NCBI RefSeq assembly: GCF_000516985.1
Contig: NW_006917094.1
Location: 3,224,001-3,288,000, forward strand
DNA from: Pestalotiopsis fici W106-1
Taxonomy: Eukaryota; Ascomycota; Sordariomycetes; Amphisphaeriales; Sporocadaceae
DNA: 64,000 bases
Direction of reading: 5' to 3'
Positions 45,561 through 57,782 of this stretch are shown piece by piece; the stretch's first letter is position 1, and each line of letters opens with the position of its first letter. The position numbers and the translations under genes are program-made. The notes below the pieces were generated by a model that was given only the letters and a program-made list of their open reading frames with translations, was not told the DNA's origin and searched no databases.

Positions 45561-48151
45561 TTACTGATGCTTGAGCAGGTTGAAGTGTACGACGATCTTC
45601 TCCAAGTCCATGTCTAGATCATCAGAGCCTCTGTCTCCCTTGGGCCGGGCTGCTAGAAGAGACACCTCGAAGCGATTCACTCCATAGTGTAGCGTCACCT
45701 CGAAGACAGGTAAATGGCGCTTGTCGGTTGGCGGATGGTGCGATGGGTACAAGCGCTGATAATTGTGAGTGACATTGAGCCTCCACTCGCGCTGCTGTTC
45801 TTCCAAGAATTGTGCAACATGGGGCTGAAGTTGCAGGCGAAAGTATGTTGAAGGGCAGTTCATGATGACTTCTTGCACCATCTCAGTAGTGCTTCCAGCA
45901 ATAGTGATGTCCAGAGGGTTATCCACGGCAAGCGCCGGATGCGACTTGATGGTAAAGCGGTTGATCAGGGTTTCGCACGGCTCTGATCGAATATTAGAAC
46001 ATATTCCAAAGTTTCATGTGGCAAAGGTACAAGAACTTACTGATTGCGTGTGGTCGGTATTTCTGACCTTCAAGGATTTCGGCGGGAGTGAGCTTCGGTG
46101 GGGGCGGCGGCGGGGCCGGGGGTGCAACGACGCCATTCGGAACCGGCTGCACCACAGGCGCAAATTGTTGCTGCGTGATCATGGCAGGACCGGGTGGCAG
46201 TATTGCAGGGGATTGACGGGTAGCATCCTCAGGCTTGACGACACCGGCGACGGAGGGACTGGGCGGAACTGCCGATGCGGACATGCTCCGGGTCTTGTCC
46301 AGTTGGCTATGGTTGGCAGCAGCGGGCCCGCTGAACGGGTTTCGTGCCACTGGAGTTCCGGTACGAGTCGTCTCACCTTCTGTCGGAGTAGCTGTTGCCG
46401 GAGCCGGTGATCCAGTTGCGCTATCCTTGCCTCCAGCAACATGAATTGTGATCTTCTTTGAATGTGAAGGTGTCTGCGTGTTCTGAGGGACCTTGAGCTT
46501 GATCTTTGGCTGCGGGGGCTCTGGAACATGTTGCTTTGCCTCCTTGAGTAACCCTTTGAAATATGTCTTTGTTCCGTATTAGCAAATACTGGCAACATGT
46601 TGTGCGAGATGTTTATGCCTTACCTCAAGTTCCTTGGCTAGTTCAGAAATCTCGCTTCCATCCTCATTGTAGTGATAAGCATTCTTCCACAAGAGGCTGG
46701 CCTGATCCTCAAACTGTGACCAACTCTTGAAGTCGCTTACGCCGGTAGCGTCGTTCCTACCACGCTGCCCGCGGACCTGCTTCTGGAGGCCCTTTAGCGA
46801 AAGCGGCTCTGCAATGATCTCATAATAGTCTTTGAGACTGCGAGGAGGCAGATTGATGAAGGGTTGGAAATAAAGATAATCACTACTCTCAGGATTAGCT
46901 CATGAACGGTCAATAATGGCTTCATGCAATAAACTGACTCTTGATCCGTCTTTTGCATTGTATCTGCGATGATCTTTTCCTGAGCTTGCTGGAAAGTCAG
47001 TCCCTTGAAGCCCACCTGGTCAATGACCTGTGCTGATGACGATCGCGATGCTTTGGGTGTCGGAGCTGCTGCACTTCGTGAAAGACGCCCTGCTCTTCGG
47101 CCCCGCTTGACGGGCGTTGGCTCTGGCTCAACCTCTTCATCATCATCTTCTTCTTCTTCTTCCTCCTCCTCCTCCCTCTCCTCTTCAGCTTCAGCCTTTG
47201 CGTCGGACATATCCACGTCTTCTTCCTCGCCAGGAGCATCTTCTTCTTCTTGTTCTTCCTCCTCCTCGTCCTCTTCTTCCTCCTCATCACCACCGCCTTC
47301 CTTGCCGGGGCTAGGTGGAAGAGGTGTAGGTACAGCCTGATAGTTTCCGGCCTTGTACGCAGGATTTGTCTTGACCATCAAATTGCTGACTGCTTTACGG
47401 ATGCGCTCGGCATCATTGAAGACCTCCGACGTGCGCGGGTTGATCTCCTTGGCATTCTGTACGAGACGTTTAAAGTCACTTTCCAGTGTCGATAGGTTGG
47501 GGTATCCATGGTTCTTGAGCTTCTTCTCGAGTAACTCGAGGGACAATGGTAGTCGGACTTTCTTGTAGTAGTCTGGGTCTGACGTTTTGCTAGGGAGCTT
47601 TTCGAATATAGGAGCAACTGCACGACCACTGGAGCCGAGGAGAGAAAGAGGGTATCAGCGGCGATCAAATGCGTTGAAAGAATTTACGACTGACTTACTT
47701 TTTATCCGTAGTAGCACGAATGGTCTCGAGCATGTTCAGTCCATAAGCTGTGGTAGATTCTGCTGACTCTCCTTTGGATAAATCGCCGAATTCCTGTCTT
47801 GAAGTTAGCCAAGTTCGACTATAAGTAGGTTGATAATGACTATAATCGGGGTTCGCGACGGGCTTCTACGAGCTAAGGAGTATTATGATGGATCAAGATT
47901 TGGTACTGATGCAGCCCACTACCACAACTTTTAGATCCTTGACGTCCCAGGCTCGCTTTGCTGTTGCTGCAATGGCAAGGCAATCCCGCGGATGAACAGT
48001 CTACTATAATACGGCCAAAGTGGTTGCTTCTTGGTTCGTGGCATATAAAATAAGGTCGTACCTCTTCAAGTCTCCGACGCTTTGCGGCGCGATCCGGAGT
48101 GCCAGGCACATTGTCGCCATTAGCAATGCTCGACTTTCGCTTATTCTCCAT
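45561..48151 (-). CDS. rsc4: Rsc4-type double-bromodomain chromatin remodelling subunit
   Basis: Six exons (48151-48062, 47793-47699, 47628-46939, 46882-46624, 46566-46041, 45982-45561) encode about 693 residues. Bromodomain 1 (about 40-140) contains APIFEKLPSKTSDPDYYKKV, LPLSLELLEKKL and FKRLVQNAKEINPRTSEVF. An acidic stretch of about 65 residues follows, then a basic KRGRRAGRLSRS segment. Bromodomain 2 (about 255-370) contains LYFQPFINLPPRSLKDYYEI, EPLSLKGLQKQV and LLWKNAYHYNEDGSEISELA. The Pro/Thr-rich linker and C-terminal beta-rich domain match Rsc4 of the RSC complex, which binds acetylated histone H3. The N-terminus MENKRKSSIANG with AKRRRLEE is a nuclear localisation signal. The long first intron (268 bases) is the weakest join. 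Confidence 0.88.
47138..47300. repeat. CTT/CCT triplet repeats encoding the acidic tract of Rsc4
   Basis: The plus strand shows runs of CTT, CCT and TTC triplets. On the coding strand these are GAA/GAG/GAT codons for the Glu/Asp run between the two bromodomains. It is an in-frame, length-variable microsatellite. Confidence 0.75.
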
Positions 48152-49582
48152 CTTTAAGTGGTGCAAACGCAGTGCAAGGCAGCCTGCAGCTGGCGGAAGA
48201 GGATGCTTCCTTTATCAATAGCGGATGCACGCACAATTGCGTGTGGACTCGAGTGCGCTGCGGTCGGTGTTGGATGATGTTGGATGCGGCTGCGGGCTGC
48301 GACGACGACGCGATTTGCACGCGGTAGGAGCTCTTTTGCGACGACCTACCACCAAGTGCCTCCAAGGAGCGGGCGGACGGGTGGGCGAAAGCGCCGGGAT
48401 TGGGATGGCTGGGGTCTTGGTCGCGGATTTTAGATCGGGCGCAAATACTTGCGGCTCGTTGTAAGTGGTGTGGATTCAATGGGTCAAGGAAAGATTCGAA
48501 TTGAAGATGCACGCACTGCAACGAGTGTGAAGGTTGTCGCTACTGGGTTGGCGGACTTCCTCCTACCGACAGCGCAGCGCAAAAGGCCAACAAGCACGCC
48601 TCAATAAGTGCACATGTATTGGCTCAGAATTGCAGCAATAAATTTGCTTGTTGGTGGCTGCAGGCTTAACTCGTTGTTGGGCTTATTGCATTACAGTGGG
48701 TTGCTAGCTGAGGCGCAAAAATTCCCGCCCCGCTATTTCATTTTTTTTAAGGGAAGTCACTGGAGTCTGGTGTGGCTGACCGGAGAGACGCCCGCTTTGC
48801 ATAAAAGGGCAAATTATTAAAACCCCCGATTTTAACCTTACAAATTTACGCTTTTTTAATTATAATAATTTATTTATTATTTTTTTCTCTTTTTTCTCTC
48901 TTTTGTTAAAATTATAATAATTAAATATAAGTTTTCTAATATTTAATAATAATTAATAAAGTAATTTTATTCCCCGCGTAATTTAAGGGTTTTTAATCCG
49001 ACCTCTGGGCATCCGTAATGCAATCATTTCAATACTACTACTGCTAATCCGTACTAGCAGTGAAACCGACCACCGGCGCTCTTCTCAATATCCTTCTTCA
49101 CTTCTTGCAGTTCATTCTAGCTAAGTCGTGCCTGCTCTATGATAATTGCCTTTTTCGCATTTTTCTAAAGTCGTTCCGGCGCATCTCAACTAGGCTTGTT
49201 TCATTGGGTGGAAAGCTAAGAGTGTGGCTATCAACAACCCGCGCCTCATCGTCCTCGGTCTCCCAAAAAGGCCCAAATCTGCCCGCCTTCGAATTATTTC
49301 ACAACCCCACGCGACCGACCGACCGACACAACCCCTCCCCTCCCTAACCGTTGTTTACTTGGACTGCGGGACACTACCACCGTCACTTGACAATCAGCGA
49401 CCAGCTCCTTTCTGCGCTTGACCTCCTTGACCACTGAGGTTCCCTTCTTTACCTTTACTGGTCAATAGTCATCGTTGCGACCAGAAGTACAACACGTCCT
49501 TTCTGCACCCATCGCGTGTTTCTTACAAGTAGAATCACCTTCTAAACCGCGAAAAGAAACCACAGACAAGAAAACCGCCAAA
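48152..49582. promoter_or_regulatory. Divergent RSC4 / CKS1 intergenic region with AT-rich island
   Basis: Between two divergent start codons. It holds both promoters and a sharply AT-rich island at about 48815-49005. The CKS1-proximal 400 bases are C/T-rich with CCGACCGACCGAC and no long open frame, probably a leader. Confidence 0.5.
48815..49005. repeat. AT-rich island with imperfect inverted ends
   Basis: Nearly pure A/T core (AATTATAATAATTTATTTATT and similar). The edges are related in inverted orientation: left TATTAAAACCC and AAATTTACGC correspond to the reverse complement of the right CGCGTAATTTAAGGGTTTTTAATC. It looks like a small decayed element or hairpin. No coding capacity. Confidence 0.5.
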
Positions 49583-50102
49583 ATGCCGAACCCCATGAAC
49601 ATCGACATGAGCCGTCGCAACAAGAGCCCTAGGGCCCTTACTGACAACGAGCGCGCTCGGTTGGAGGAATACATTGATAGCATTCACTACTCGGCCCGGT
49701 AAGTCGCTTGCTACTGGTCATTGGTAGTTCCCAAACATATTCTGATTCGGCCCCTCCAGCTACTCCGACAGCGAGTATGAATACAGACATGTGCAGCTAC
49801 CCAAGGCAATGCTCAAGGCTATTCCCAAGGATTACCACGATGCTGCACATGGTACGCTGAAGTTGCTCTGGGAGGATGAGTGGCGCGGCATCGGTATCAC
49901 GCAGGTAAGCAAAGCGCGTCGCAGATGAAGGTCTTGTGGCGGTGGCTAATCATGCTTCCAGAGTCTGGGCTGGGAGCATTACGAAGTCCATGAACCTGAG
50001 CCACATATTCTCCTGTTCAAGTAAGTCGATTTCCAAAGTCGGAGGATTACAGAGGGTTGACATGTGCATAGGCGACCACTCAACTACCAGCCCCCTCAGT
50101 GA
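49583..50102 (+). CDS. cks1: Cyclin-dependent kinase regulatory subunit Cks1
   Basis: Four exons (49583-49698, 49760-49904, 49962-50020, 50072-50102) encode about 116 residues. Cks1 binds Cdk1 and promotes multisite phosphorylation at cell-cycle transitions. The entire Cks fold is present: [40 protein letters not shown] and the hinge/strand-exchange motif [17 protein letters not shown]. The anion-binding Arg and Trp residues lie within these. The N-terminal 25 residues are an extension rich in Asn, Ser and Arg. Three introns split the gene at the phases expected from the restored motifs. The ATG at 49583 sits in a CAAA context, favourable for initiation. The protein ends soon after LNYQPPQ without the poly-Gln tail of the budding-yeast protein. 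Confidence 0.96.
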
Positions 50103-52315
50103 TTAGAGTCCTTCGACTGGCACAAAGTGCCACCCGTGGCCAACAACTATAGGCCATGTCACCACTCCGACTACGCGACTTCTGCATAGCGATTTGCATT
50201 TTGTACGAGTATCATAATGCTTCGAGACGATTTTACGGCTTGTTTTCTCATCACGTGCATTTATCGGCATCAATTTCAACCTCCGGCCCGGCGCGTTCCT
50301 CTCCAAGACCGGAGCTGTATGTCGACCGATCAGTCATGACCCTAAGGAGGGCCGACTCTTCCGCCTGATCTCGGTCGAAAAGGGGCAGGCCATCTCTATG
50401 ATCATAGAGAAGTGGGGCGATCGATGGACCACGGATGGTCTCTGACAAGCATCAAAAGGGGCAATCCACTGGCAGCGTCGTACAAGACAGGATGGAGGGG
50501 CGTGATATTCTAGTGGTGGCAGGTAATCAGGATATACCTTTGATACGTTCAGTTGGAGGGGCTCACAGTCGCTATGCCCAAATACTCCTCGCAGTGACTC
50601 TCGATGTCGGGGGCGAAGAGGTCTCGACCAATCCTGGGGACGAGTAGTGTCAATGCCATTGCATATCTAGGGAAGAAAGTGAATTGCGACATAATATGAA
50701 GAAATTGCATTACAATATGATCCAATAGACTGTTGATCACGTGGAACATTCTGCTGCTTGATACTTGATAACACTCTGGTAACCAGCAATTTCATATCTT
50801 GGTGGTTAGTAGATGGACATATCCTCATCTATGCATTGTCGTAGCACCACGATAATAATGTGCGTAGAGCAGGTGTCAACAACATGTAGGCGATATAATG
50901 AAATACATGGGGCGTAAAAGTAAAAAGCGTTGCGACAGGGGTAGCATCTGCGTGTGCATGCACCTGTTGCATACATATATACGAAGTCGGGCTACATTAT
51001 GTACAGAGTAACGGGTAGCTTGAGCGCAAACCACCTAAACGAAATATATGTAGCCAACAAATGTGGAATGTCTGAAATGCTGCACTCACTTAATTAGTAA
51101 ACATGGTGGGGCTGATCAACCTCGGGGTAAAAGAGTTCGAAATATAATAAAGTTTACAACGAAAACGGCTTTGATTTCTTCTGCTGGATAGTGAGTAGGT
51201 ATTCTATTTCAAACATCCATGGATCCCTAGCAACATGAACATAAAATGAGTTTCTGTCTCCTTATGACGTATGTGAATGGGCGCCAACAAGAAAAATATT
51301 TTTAGAGCAGTTGGAGGCAAACAAAACGAAAGAGAGAGAAAGTCATGCTAGTTTGTAATCATCAGATGTTGGAAACTGGCATTTTGGCCACATTGCAGTA
51401 AACATAACTCGAGCCTATGGGCTACTCGAGTCATCCTACTGTGCATGGCATGGCCACTGGTGAAAGTCAGCTTGGGACGAGTTGCCTGAATAGGATTGAT
51501 GATCGGACCATGGATCGAACCATGTCACACCAATCAATCAACAGGAACCTGGACCCCTTGGAAGTCGTTGGATGTTTTCTTTGTAATATGCACGGCAGAC
51601 GGTACCGTACCGTAGTGTCGAGCTTGTAGACAAGTAAAAAAAGAGAAGAGAACACGTTGAGGATCAGCAATCTCATCCACTATAACCCCCATGGCCCCCC
51701 CAATTCGGGACAAACCCACTGCAACCTCCCCAGATTTAAGCTTGTTCTTTCAGATTCTAACTCGCCTTCAGTCAAGGTGCATGCATTCACCCGGTTCCAG
51801 CCCGTAGCATCCATAGGCGTCCTCAATTTAATAAAAGAAGCGGTGCTGCTTTCCCATTCCAGGCACGGAAAAGCTCCCGAACTATACTACATTCTTTCTT
51901 CTTTCCACTCTACCGTTACTGGATGTTTGGTAGCTTTGACCCTCCACCACGTCGATCAATCCTACATTAGCATCCCTCGTTCTCTACGTACTCGGCTCTC
52001 GTTTCATCCTGCTGTCACATCCCCGTCGCCTGTGACAAGGTTCTTTGATTCCCTTGAGGACACGCTTACCGCTGGCCGTGTGCCACCAATCCGGCATCTT
52101 TGTTCGCATCCTACCTGCTTACCTGCCCTATCCCGCGATCCGATATAATACCCGCTGCACCCTACCAGACCTGCATGGTCTACGCTGTCTGCTACGATGC
52201 GATCAGCAGCAAAGCTCTTCTACCTGACCTTGTTCTCACTCTGGAACGGTCCTGTAGCATGCAGCAATGAAGCTTCAAGGTCTCACGAGGACGCCTGCTC
52301 GGTACGATCACCATT
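50103..52315. other. 2.2-kb intergenic, no gene supported
   Basis: CKS1 3' flank and ERO1 upstream region. An open frame at 51657-52148 (plus) is not recognisable. The last several hundred bases before ERO1 are C/T-rich and likely promoter plus leader; they contain upstream ATGs. Confidence 0.45.
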
Positions 52316-54286
52316 ATGAACCTTTTGGCATACTACTTCCTTACCCTGCTCTGCCACGTCTTTGTGGTGGCATCAGGTCTTGATTCTTTCTCTTCCTCTC
52401 GTTCCAATTGTCATATTTCTAACTCGATCCCCGGCCAGATAACACCCGGCAGCATAATCAGCGATGCCTGTGTTACGTACTCCAATCTAGAGGAGCTCAA
52501 TACTCGAGTCAAGCCCACGATTGACGACCTCATTCGGAATACCGACTTCTTTTCCCATTATCGCCTTCCTCTATATAGCAAGACTTGCCCATTCTGGAAT
52601 GACGACAATGGCATATGTGGCAACTACGCATGTGCCGTTAGTACCATCGACGACGAGAAGGATATCCCCCTAGCATGGCGCGCCGACGAGCTGAGTAAGC
52701 TCCAAGGACCCAAGGCTGAGCATCCGGGCAAGAAGGCACAAAAGGAGCGCCCCCAGAGACCCCTTCAGGGCTCTCTCGGCGAGGACGTAGGGGAGAGCTG
52801 TGTGGTCGAGTATGACGACGAGTGCGACGAGCGTGACTACTGCGTTCCCGAAGACGAGAGCGCAGGCGCCAAGGGTGTCTATGTATCCCTGGTGCAGAAC
52901 CCGGAGCGCTTCACAGGCTATGGCGGCGAGAGCGCAAAGATGGTTTGGGACGCCATCTATCGAGAAAATTGCTTCAACAAGGCCTCGTTTCCTGAATCTG
53001 CTGGGTTGGGCATGTCTTCCTCCAATTCCATGGGACCTGCTGCGCAAGACTTTAGAGCAGTGCTGCAGAATGTTGGCAGGCAGCAGGCCTTGACGCAGAC
53101 CGAGAGCTCGCTTGCACCAATGACCACCGTGGAGGATGAATGTCTGGAGAAGCGCGTCTTCTTCCGTGTTGTCTCGGGCATGCACGCCAGCATCAGCACC
53201 CACATTTGCTGGGATTATCTAAACCAGACAAGTGGCGAGTGGCAACACAACTTGCAGTGTTATGAGGATCGAATCCATACTCACCCTGAGCGCATCTCGA
53301 ATCTGTACTTTAACTACGCCTTAATCACACGCGCCATCAGTAAGATCGGTCCCTATCTGGAGGACTATACCTTCTGCACAGGCGATCCATCTCAGGACAA
53401 TGCGACGAAAGCCAAGGTTGCCGCCGTGGTACAAGCCGCTCTCAAGCAGCCAGAGATCTTTGACGAGAGTCTAATGTTCAAGAATGGCGAAGGGCCCAGT
53501 CTGAAGCAGGAATTCAAGGACAACTTCCGCAACATTAGCCGGATCATGGACTGCGTGTCTTGCGACAAATGCCGACTTTGGGGCAAACTCCAAGTCAATG
53601 GTTATGGAAGTGCTCTCAAGGTCCTTTTCGAATTCGATAATCAAAGTGGCGAAATTCCTGTCTTGTCGAGAACGGAGCTCGTAGCACTATTCAACTTGTA
53701 CGGCCGTTTGAGCAGTTCCGTCAACGCCATTACGAAATTCCGAGAAATGCTAGAGGCCAAGACTGCTGCCGAGAAGCATATCGAACAGGCAGCCAAGCCA
53801 GATACCATACCTGATCGTGCCAAGAAACCTCATGCCGTCAAGCTTGACGAGGTTCAATCCAACACGCAGCCCAAGAAAGCTGCGAAAGAGGCAACTGAAA
53901 CAAACCCAGATGAATGGGCTGGCTATGATGCTACTGCTTCTCCGGGTTCTCGCCAGACCAGAAAACCCAAGCAGCAGGGATCTCTCGGGGACAGCGTCAT
54001 GGATGAGTACACGCGGGTCATGGCAGTCTTCAAATATGTCATGTCCTCTTTTGTGTTCCTTCCAAAGTTTTGGTAAGTCGTCCTCAAGTAAACTCAAAGA
54101 CCCGCTCCATGACTAATCGTCTTCAGCTGGTATTCCTTTCTATACGAAGCCGATCGAGCGTACAGATACTATGTCGGATTGTACCTGCCACCTCGAGAAC
54201 CATATTTCATTTGGCCTGACCTTCAAGACATTGTGGGTGGGAACGTGGCTCAGCCGCAAGCGCCCGGCCGTGAGCGAGAGCTATGA
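52316..54286 (+). CDS. ero1: Endoplasmic reticulum oxidoreductin Ero1
   Basis: Two exons (52316-54072 and 54127-54286) encode about 638 residues. The N-terminal 22 residues are a signal peptide (hydrophobic LLAYYFLTLLCHVFVV). Ero1 reoxidises protein disulfide isomerase with FAD and molecular oxygen, driving disulfide formation in the ER lumen. The shuttle cysteine pair is Cys101/Cys106 in GICGNYACAV, and the FAD-proximal CxxCxxC is Cys413/416/419 in MDCVSCDKCRLWGKLQ. FAD-contacting segments RVVSGMHASISTHI and YFNYALITRAISK are intact. After residue 480 a lower-complexity Lys/Ala/Glu region precedes a C-terminal hydrophobic stretch and the second exon (WYSFLYEADRAYRYYVGLYL), likely for membrane association. 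The splice site sits inside a Cys codon, with a GTAAGT/CAG pair. Confidence 0.96.
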
Positions 54287-54798
54287 AACTACCAACAGAC
54301 CAAGGCAAATGGGAGGCGGATGAACCCCTTGCCTTGGATTTTAAAAAGTGCCCAAGCCATAGATTATGGCAATTCATACATCTCGTGATCCAAGGTTTTG
54401 GTTTGCAGAGCTCATTGCATCATTTTTTCGGCATTCATAGTCATGAACGATCACAAACAAGCATTGTATCATCTGAAGCATGGCCCCGGCGTTTTCATGG
54501 CAGGTTGATTTTGTTCCAACACTCGTGTTGAGGTGGTAGCAAGTGGTTTATTAAATTGCTATTTCAGACTTCTCGACAGATGCGAGATTTGCATATTACA
54601 TGTATAGATGACAGGCTCGTCAACTGATTTGGACTCGGCGAGCCTTTGTCCTAGACAATCTCATAATTCATTAGATGCTCGTCAAGTCATTGTGTCAGAT
54701 TCAAATTGAAACCTTGTGATTGTGGTGCACATTTTCCCAACGCCTGCGATGGCCTGATCATGGGTTCTCTCTTTACGCCAGGAGTGTGCTATGATTTA
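54287..54798. other. Intergenic between convergent ERO1 and USB1
   Basis: Two 3' flanks back to back. No gene, RNA or repeat seen. Confidence 0.5.
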
Positions 54799-55872
54799 TT
54801 ATTCAGCATGAAACAGCGCTCGTCTTTTTCGAGGACCTTTGCTATCGCCGTTCCCAGCGACAGCCAGTGGTAAGTGTGTGATTGTATTCCCAATCTTGGC
54901 CTTGATCCCGTCGACCCTGATTCTCAACTCTTTCATGGCTTTTCCGTGTTGGATCGTTTGAAATACATCCTGCGTCACTCGCTTGAGCTCATTGGTCGGC
55001 TCTGAGAATGACCATGCCACAGACACGTGGAACGCATCACCCACGTCTCGGGCCGGACCTTGATCTTCGGTCGGCTTGAAAGCATATAGTTCCGGCTGGT
55101 CAAAGGACTTGCACAGCATATTGCAATGCCGAAGAAGCGTGCCGAGCTCCATGTTCTTCTGCCGCGTCTTGTCGGCATTCTCTCGAGCATTGTTTTCTCC
55201 CAGTGTTGATGTTGACAATGACGTGGCCGTCGAAGAGCAAGACCGTACCCGCAAGACGAGAAAACTCCGCGCGCTCTCGTGTGTCCGATGCCACTCCAAC
55301 CCATCGGGTGCGAGCTCAAACGCCCGGACCCCGGACCTCGAGACGGCGTCCCGGACTCGCTCCAGGAAATCGTCCTTGCGGGCCGTGGGCAGCGAAAGCG
55401 GCCGCGAGAGCGAGATGTGCAGCGGTAAGGGCGCCCCCAGGTCCGATGTTAGGAAGCCGTGGATCTTGATGGCCTCCGCACCAGCACCATTGCTCTCTAA
55501 CCGCGAAGAAAGCGTCGCGAGCAGCGAGCTCAGCGCCTTGTGCTCGGGCCCCGACGGGTGCCACTCAATGTACAGGTGGCTCGGCCAGTTGCCTACAATA
55601 TGCGGGATCTGGCGCCGACGGCCCTGGTGCAGCGACGGGTCGTCTGTATTACTCAGACGCACCGTTGAAGCGTAGAGATCGTGAAAGGCCGAGGGGAGAG
55701 GCGGCAGGTCGCCCTTCTTGGAAGACGAAGACGGGGCGTCGGACAGCTTCTTTTGCCGCTTTGACGCCGGGCCGGGGTCGCGCCCTGCTTTCTCTTTCCG
55801 GCTGTGGTCCGAGGCTACAGACGACGGCGACGAAGACGACTCGGAGTCGCTGTCGTAGTCTACGAGAGCCAT
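54799..55872 (-). CDS. usb1: U6 snRNA phosphodiesterase Usb1
   Basis: Single exon, 357 residues. Usb1 trims the oligo(U) tail of U6 snRNA and leaves a protected 3' end, in the nucleus. As a 2H-phosphoesterase it needs two HxS motifs, and both are present: His152-Ser154 in PLHISLSRPL and His282-Ser284 in AFHVSVAWSFSEP. Other family-like stretches are IPHIVGNWPSHLYIEW near residue 89 and ELYAFKPTEDQ near 261. The first 55 residues are acidic/Ser-rich with a basic SKRQKKL, a likely nuclear localisation signal. Spacing between the motifs is larger than in yeast because of a Ser/Thr- and Lys-rich insert (about 211-240). No intron or break. Confidence 0.93.
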   Translation of the reverse strand: MALVDYDSDSESSSSPSSVASDHSRKEKAGRDPGPASKRQKKLSDAPSSSSKKGDLPPLPSAFHDLYASTVRLSNTDDPSLHQGRRRQIPHIVGNWPSHLYIEWHPSGPEHKALSSLLATLSSRLESNGAGAEAIKIHGFLTSDLGAPLPLHISLSRPLSLPTARKDDFLERVRDAVSRSGVRAFELAPDGLEWHRTHESARSFLVLRVRSCSSTATSLSTSTLGENNARENADKTRQKNMELGTLLRHCNMLCKSFDQPELYAFKPTEDQGPARDVGDAFHVSVAWSFSEPTNELKRVTQDVFQTIQHGKAMKELRIRVDGIKAKIGNTITHLPLAVAGNGDSKGPRKRRALFHAE

Positions 55873-57112
55873 GGGAGGCGACTGTTGAGACTAGATGGGG
55901 AGATTGGTTTGCCTTGTTACTAAGAGACTCCCATTATGTCCAGCACAGGGTAGGGCGGCACTAGTACAGAGCAGGCAAAATACGAAATTTCCATTACCTG
56001 CAAACACCCACCGAGCTCGGTCCAGTCTCGTCGGCGTCGGGCTGTTTTGCCTACGCCTTTTCCAAATTGCTCAGATTGTGATTTAGAAAGGGTTCGGGGA
56101 AAGTTGAGTCCCGAATGAATGTCTTGCAAGTGGACCCTTGCTTTTGACCATTGTAATGCAAATGCGCAATGGCCCCACGCTATTCCATGTGGTTTGTATA
56201 GGGCTGACATGGGGCCGGAGTTCAGACGAATTGGAGGTTCTATATCGGGCAGAAACATTTTCTACTAAATGGAGAGCTGGGGATGGCTTGGATCCAATTT
56301 CTTTCTTCTTTCTCTCGATTTTGGTGGTCATCTTTAAGTGGATGCGTCCCATTCAGGCGATGTATATTATATTATAGACAGGTTCTAATTACTCCGGCCA
56401 CTATCCACGTGTGCCAGTCACGGCGTCACGTTACGGGAGGAAATATAGATCACTCGATCAAGGCGCAAAAACAATGTTTAATCTCAGGTGCCTGGTTATT
56501 ATCAAAATATTATTACATATTATCTGAAATATTGATGTGGTGGGCTGGTTCGTTTTATTCTTGCCTCCACGAGTCCTATATTTCTAGTTGAGGAAAAAAA
56601 AACGGCGCAATAAGCTGTTTCTCTCTCAAAATTTCCTCGTAATAAGATGGACTCTTCTGTATTCATCTATACCAATAGCATAAAAAGGTGCTGGTAATAT
56701 TCGCGAGTAAGATCAACCATTTTTTGTCGGGAGACGCTTTTAATTAATTGTAGCCCGGTCTAGATTGAGGCTGCGGCCTAGACCATACGAAAAATCCATT
56801 GTCCTGTATAGGCCATCACAAGGGGAAGAAAGGGACTATATACGCGCTTTGATTCACTCAAAGGCTATGGTCGAACCCTGGAATAGTATAAATCAGACGA
56901 GCGTTCGATAAAGCTTCGTGCAGTATTGAAGAATCAACAGAGTCTAGAGATCGAATACATTCAATATATCAGCAATGGCCCCCTAAAATGCAAAAGTGCC
57001 AGCCCGGCAAACCATTTTGGACGTTTTGACAGCACCTCGAAGCGAGCCGGACTCGTCGGGGTTAAAGCCATCGACCAATACCTACAATCCGAGCTACGCC
57101 TTGACCGAAGAG
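55873..57112. other. Intergenic, no gene supported
   Basis: USB1 promoter and, further right, AT-richer sequence leading into the broken gene. No functional feature recognised. Confidence 0.45.
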
Positions 57113-57782
57113 ATGGGTGAATGGAGAGGATTCACTTACGAAGATGTAATCCTTGCGTTTGGGCCGTATTTACTGAAGAAAGCTCCGGAAGAACTGGTTC
57201 CGGGGCGTTTGGATACTGACACGCTTAAAGAGGAAAGCGACGTTGTGGCTCTTGTCGATAAGTCTACAATGGATACAGTCAAACACGCGGTGAATTTCAC
57301 TGTAAGCTCAATACCAAAGCCTTACCGAAGTCTTACCACCAAGATGAGCCGTAATATGAGAGTCGATAACCCATATCATCTCGAATGGAATGACTCAGAT
57401 CAGCACCTACTGCATATGGGCAAACATCCCATGCGGATTTTCACATACAGAGAAGGAACTACTATCATGTAACACGAGATGGAGAAGAAATCTTGATGAA
57501 AATATCTTACGCCCAGCAGCAGGCCTCAGACTAATTCATTTGCCTTGGCGGACAGCAAACACGGCGGGCACACTCACGCCAGAGCTTGTACTTTATTGTG
57601 CCTTGATTGCAGCGTATAACAACAACGAATACTTCACGACCGAAGATTTTAGGGATGAAGATATCATAACTTGGTGCAAAGTACCGGGGAGTTCTATCCT
57701 GTACCGAAACAAGCTCTCGGGCATCCAACGAACTGCTCATGAGCTCAAGGCTCATGGCGGCCAGATACTTCTAGAAACGTAA
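57113..57782 (+). pseudogene. Frame-broken hypothetical gene (relic)
   Basis: Three successive reading frames each carry protein-like sequence: MGEWRGFTYEDVILAFGPYL through PMRIFTYRE (about 57113-57455), then NYYHVTRDGEEILMKISYAQ (about 57455-57520), then LRLIHLPWRTANTAGTLTPE through the stop at 57782. Each switch moves codon starts one base earlier, as two single-base deletions would. I found no GT-AG intron whose phase joins the frames. The first open frame extends upstream to a stop at 56984 without an earlier ATG, so the 5' end may also be missing. No domain is recognised. Alternatives are an unusual intron, or assembly errors. Confidence 0.5.
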
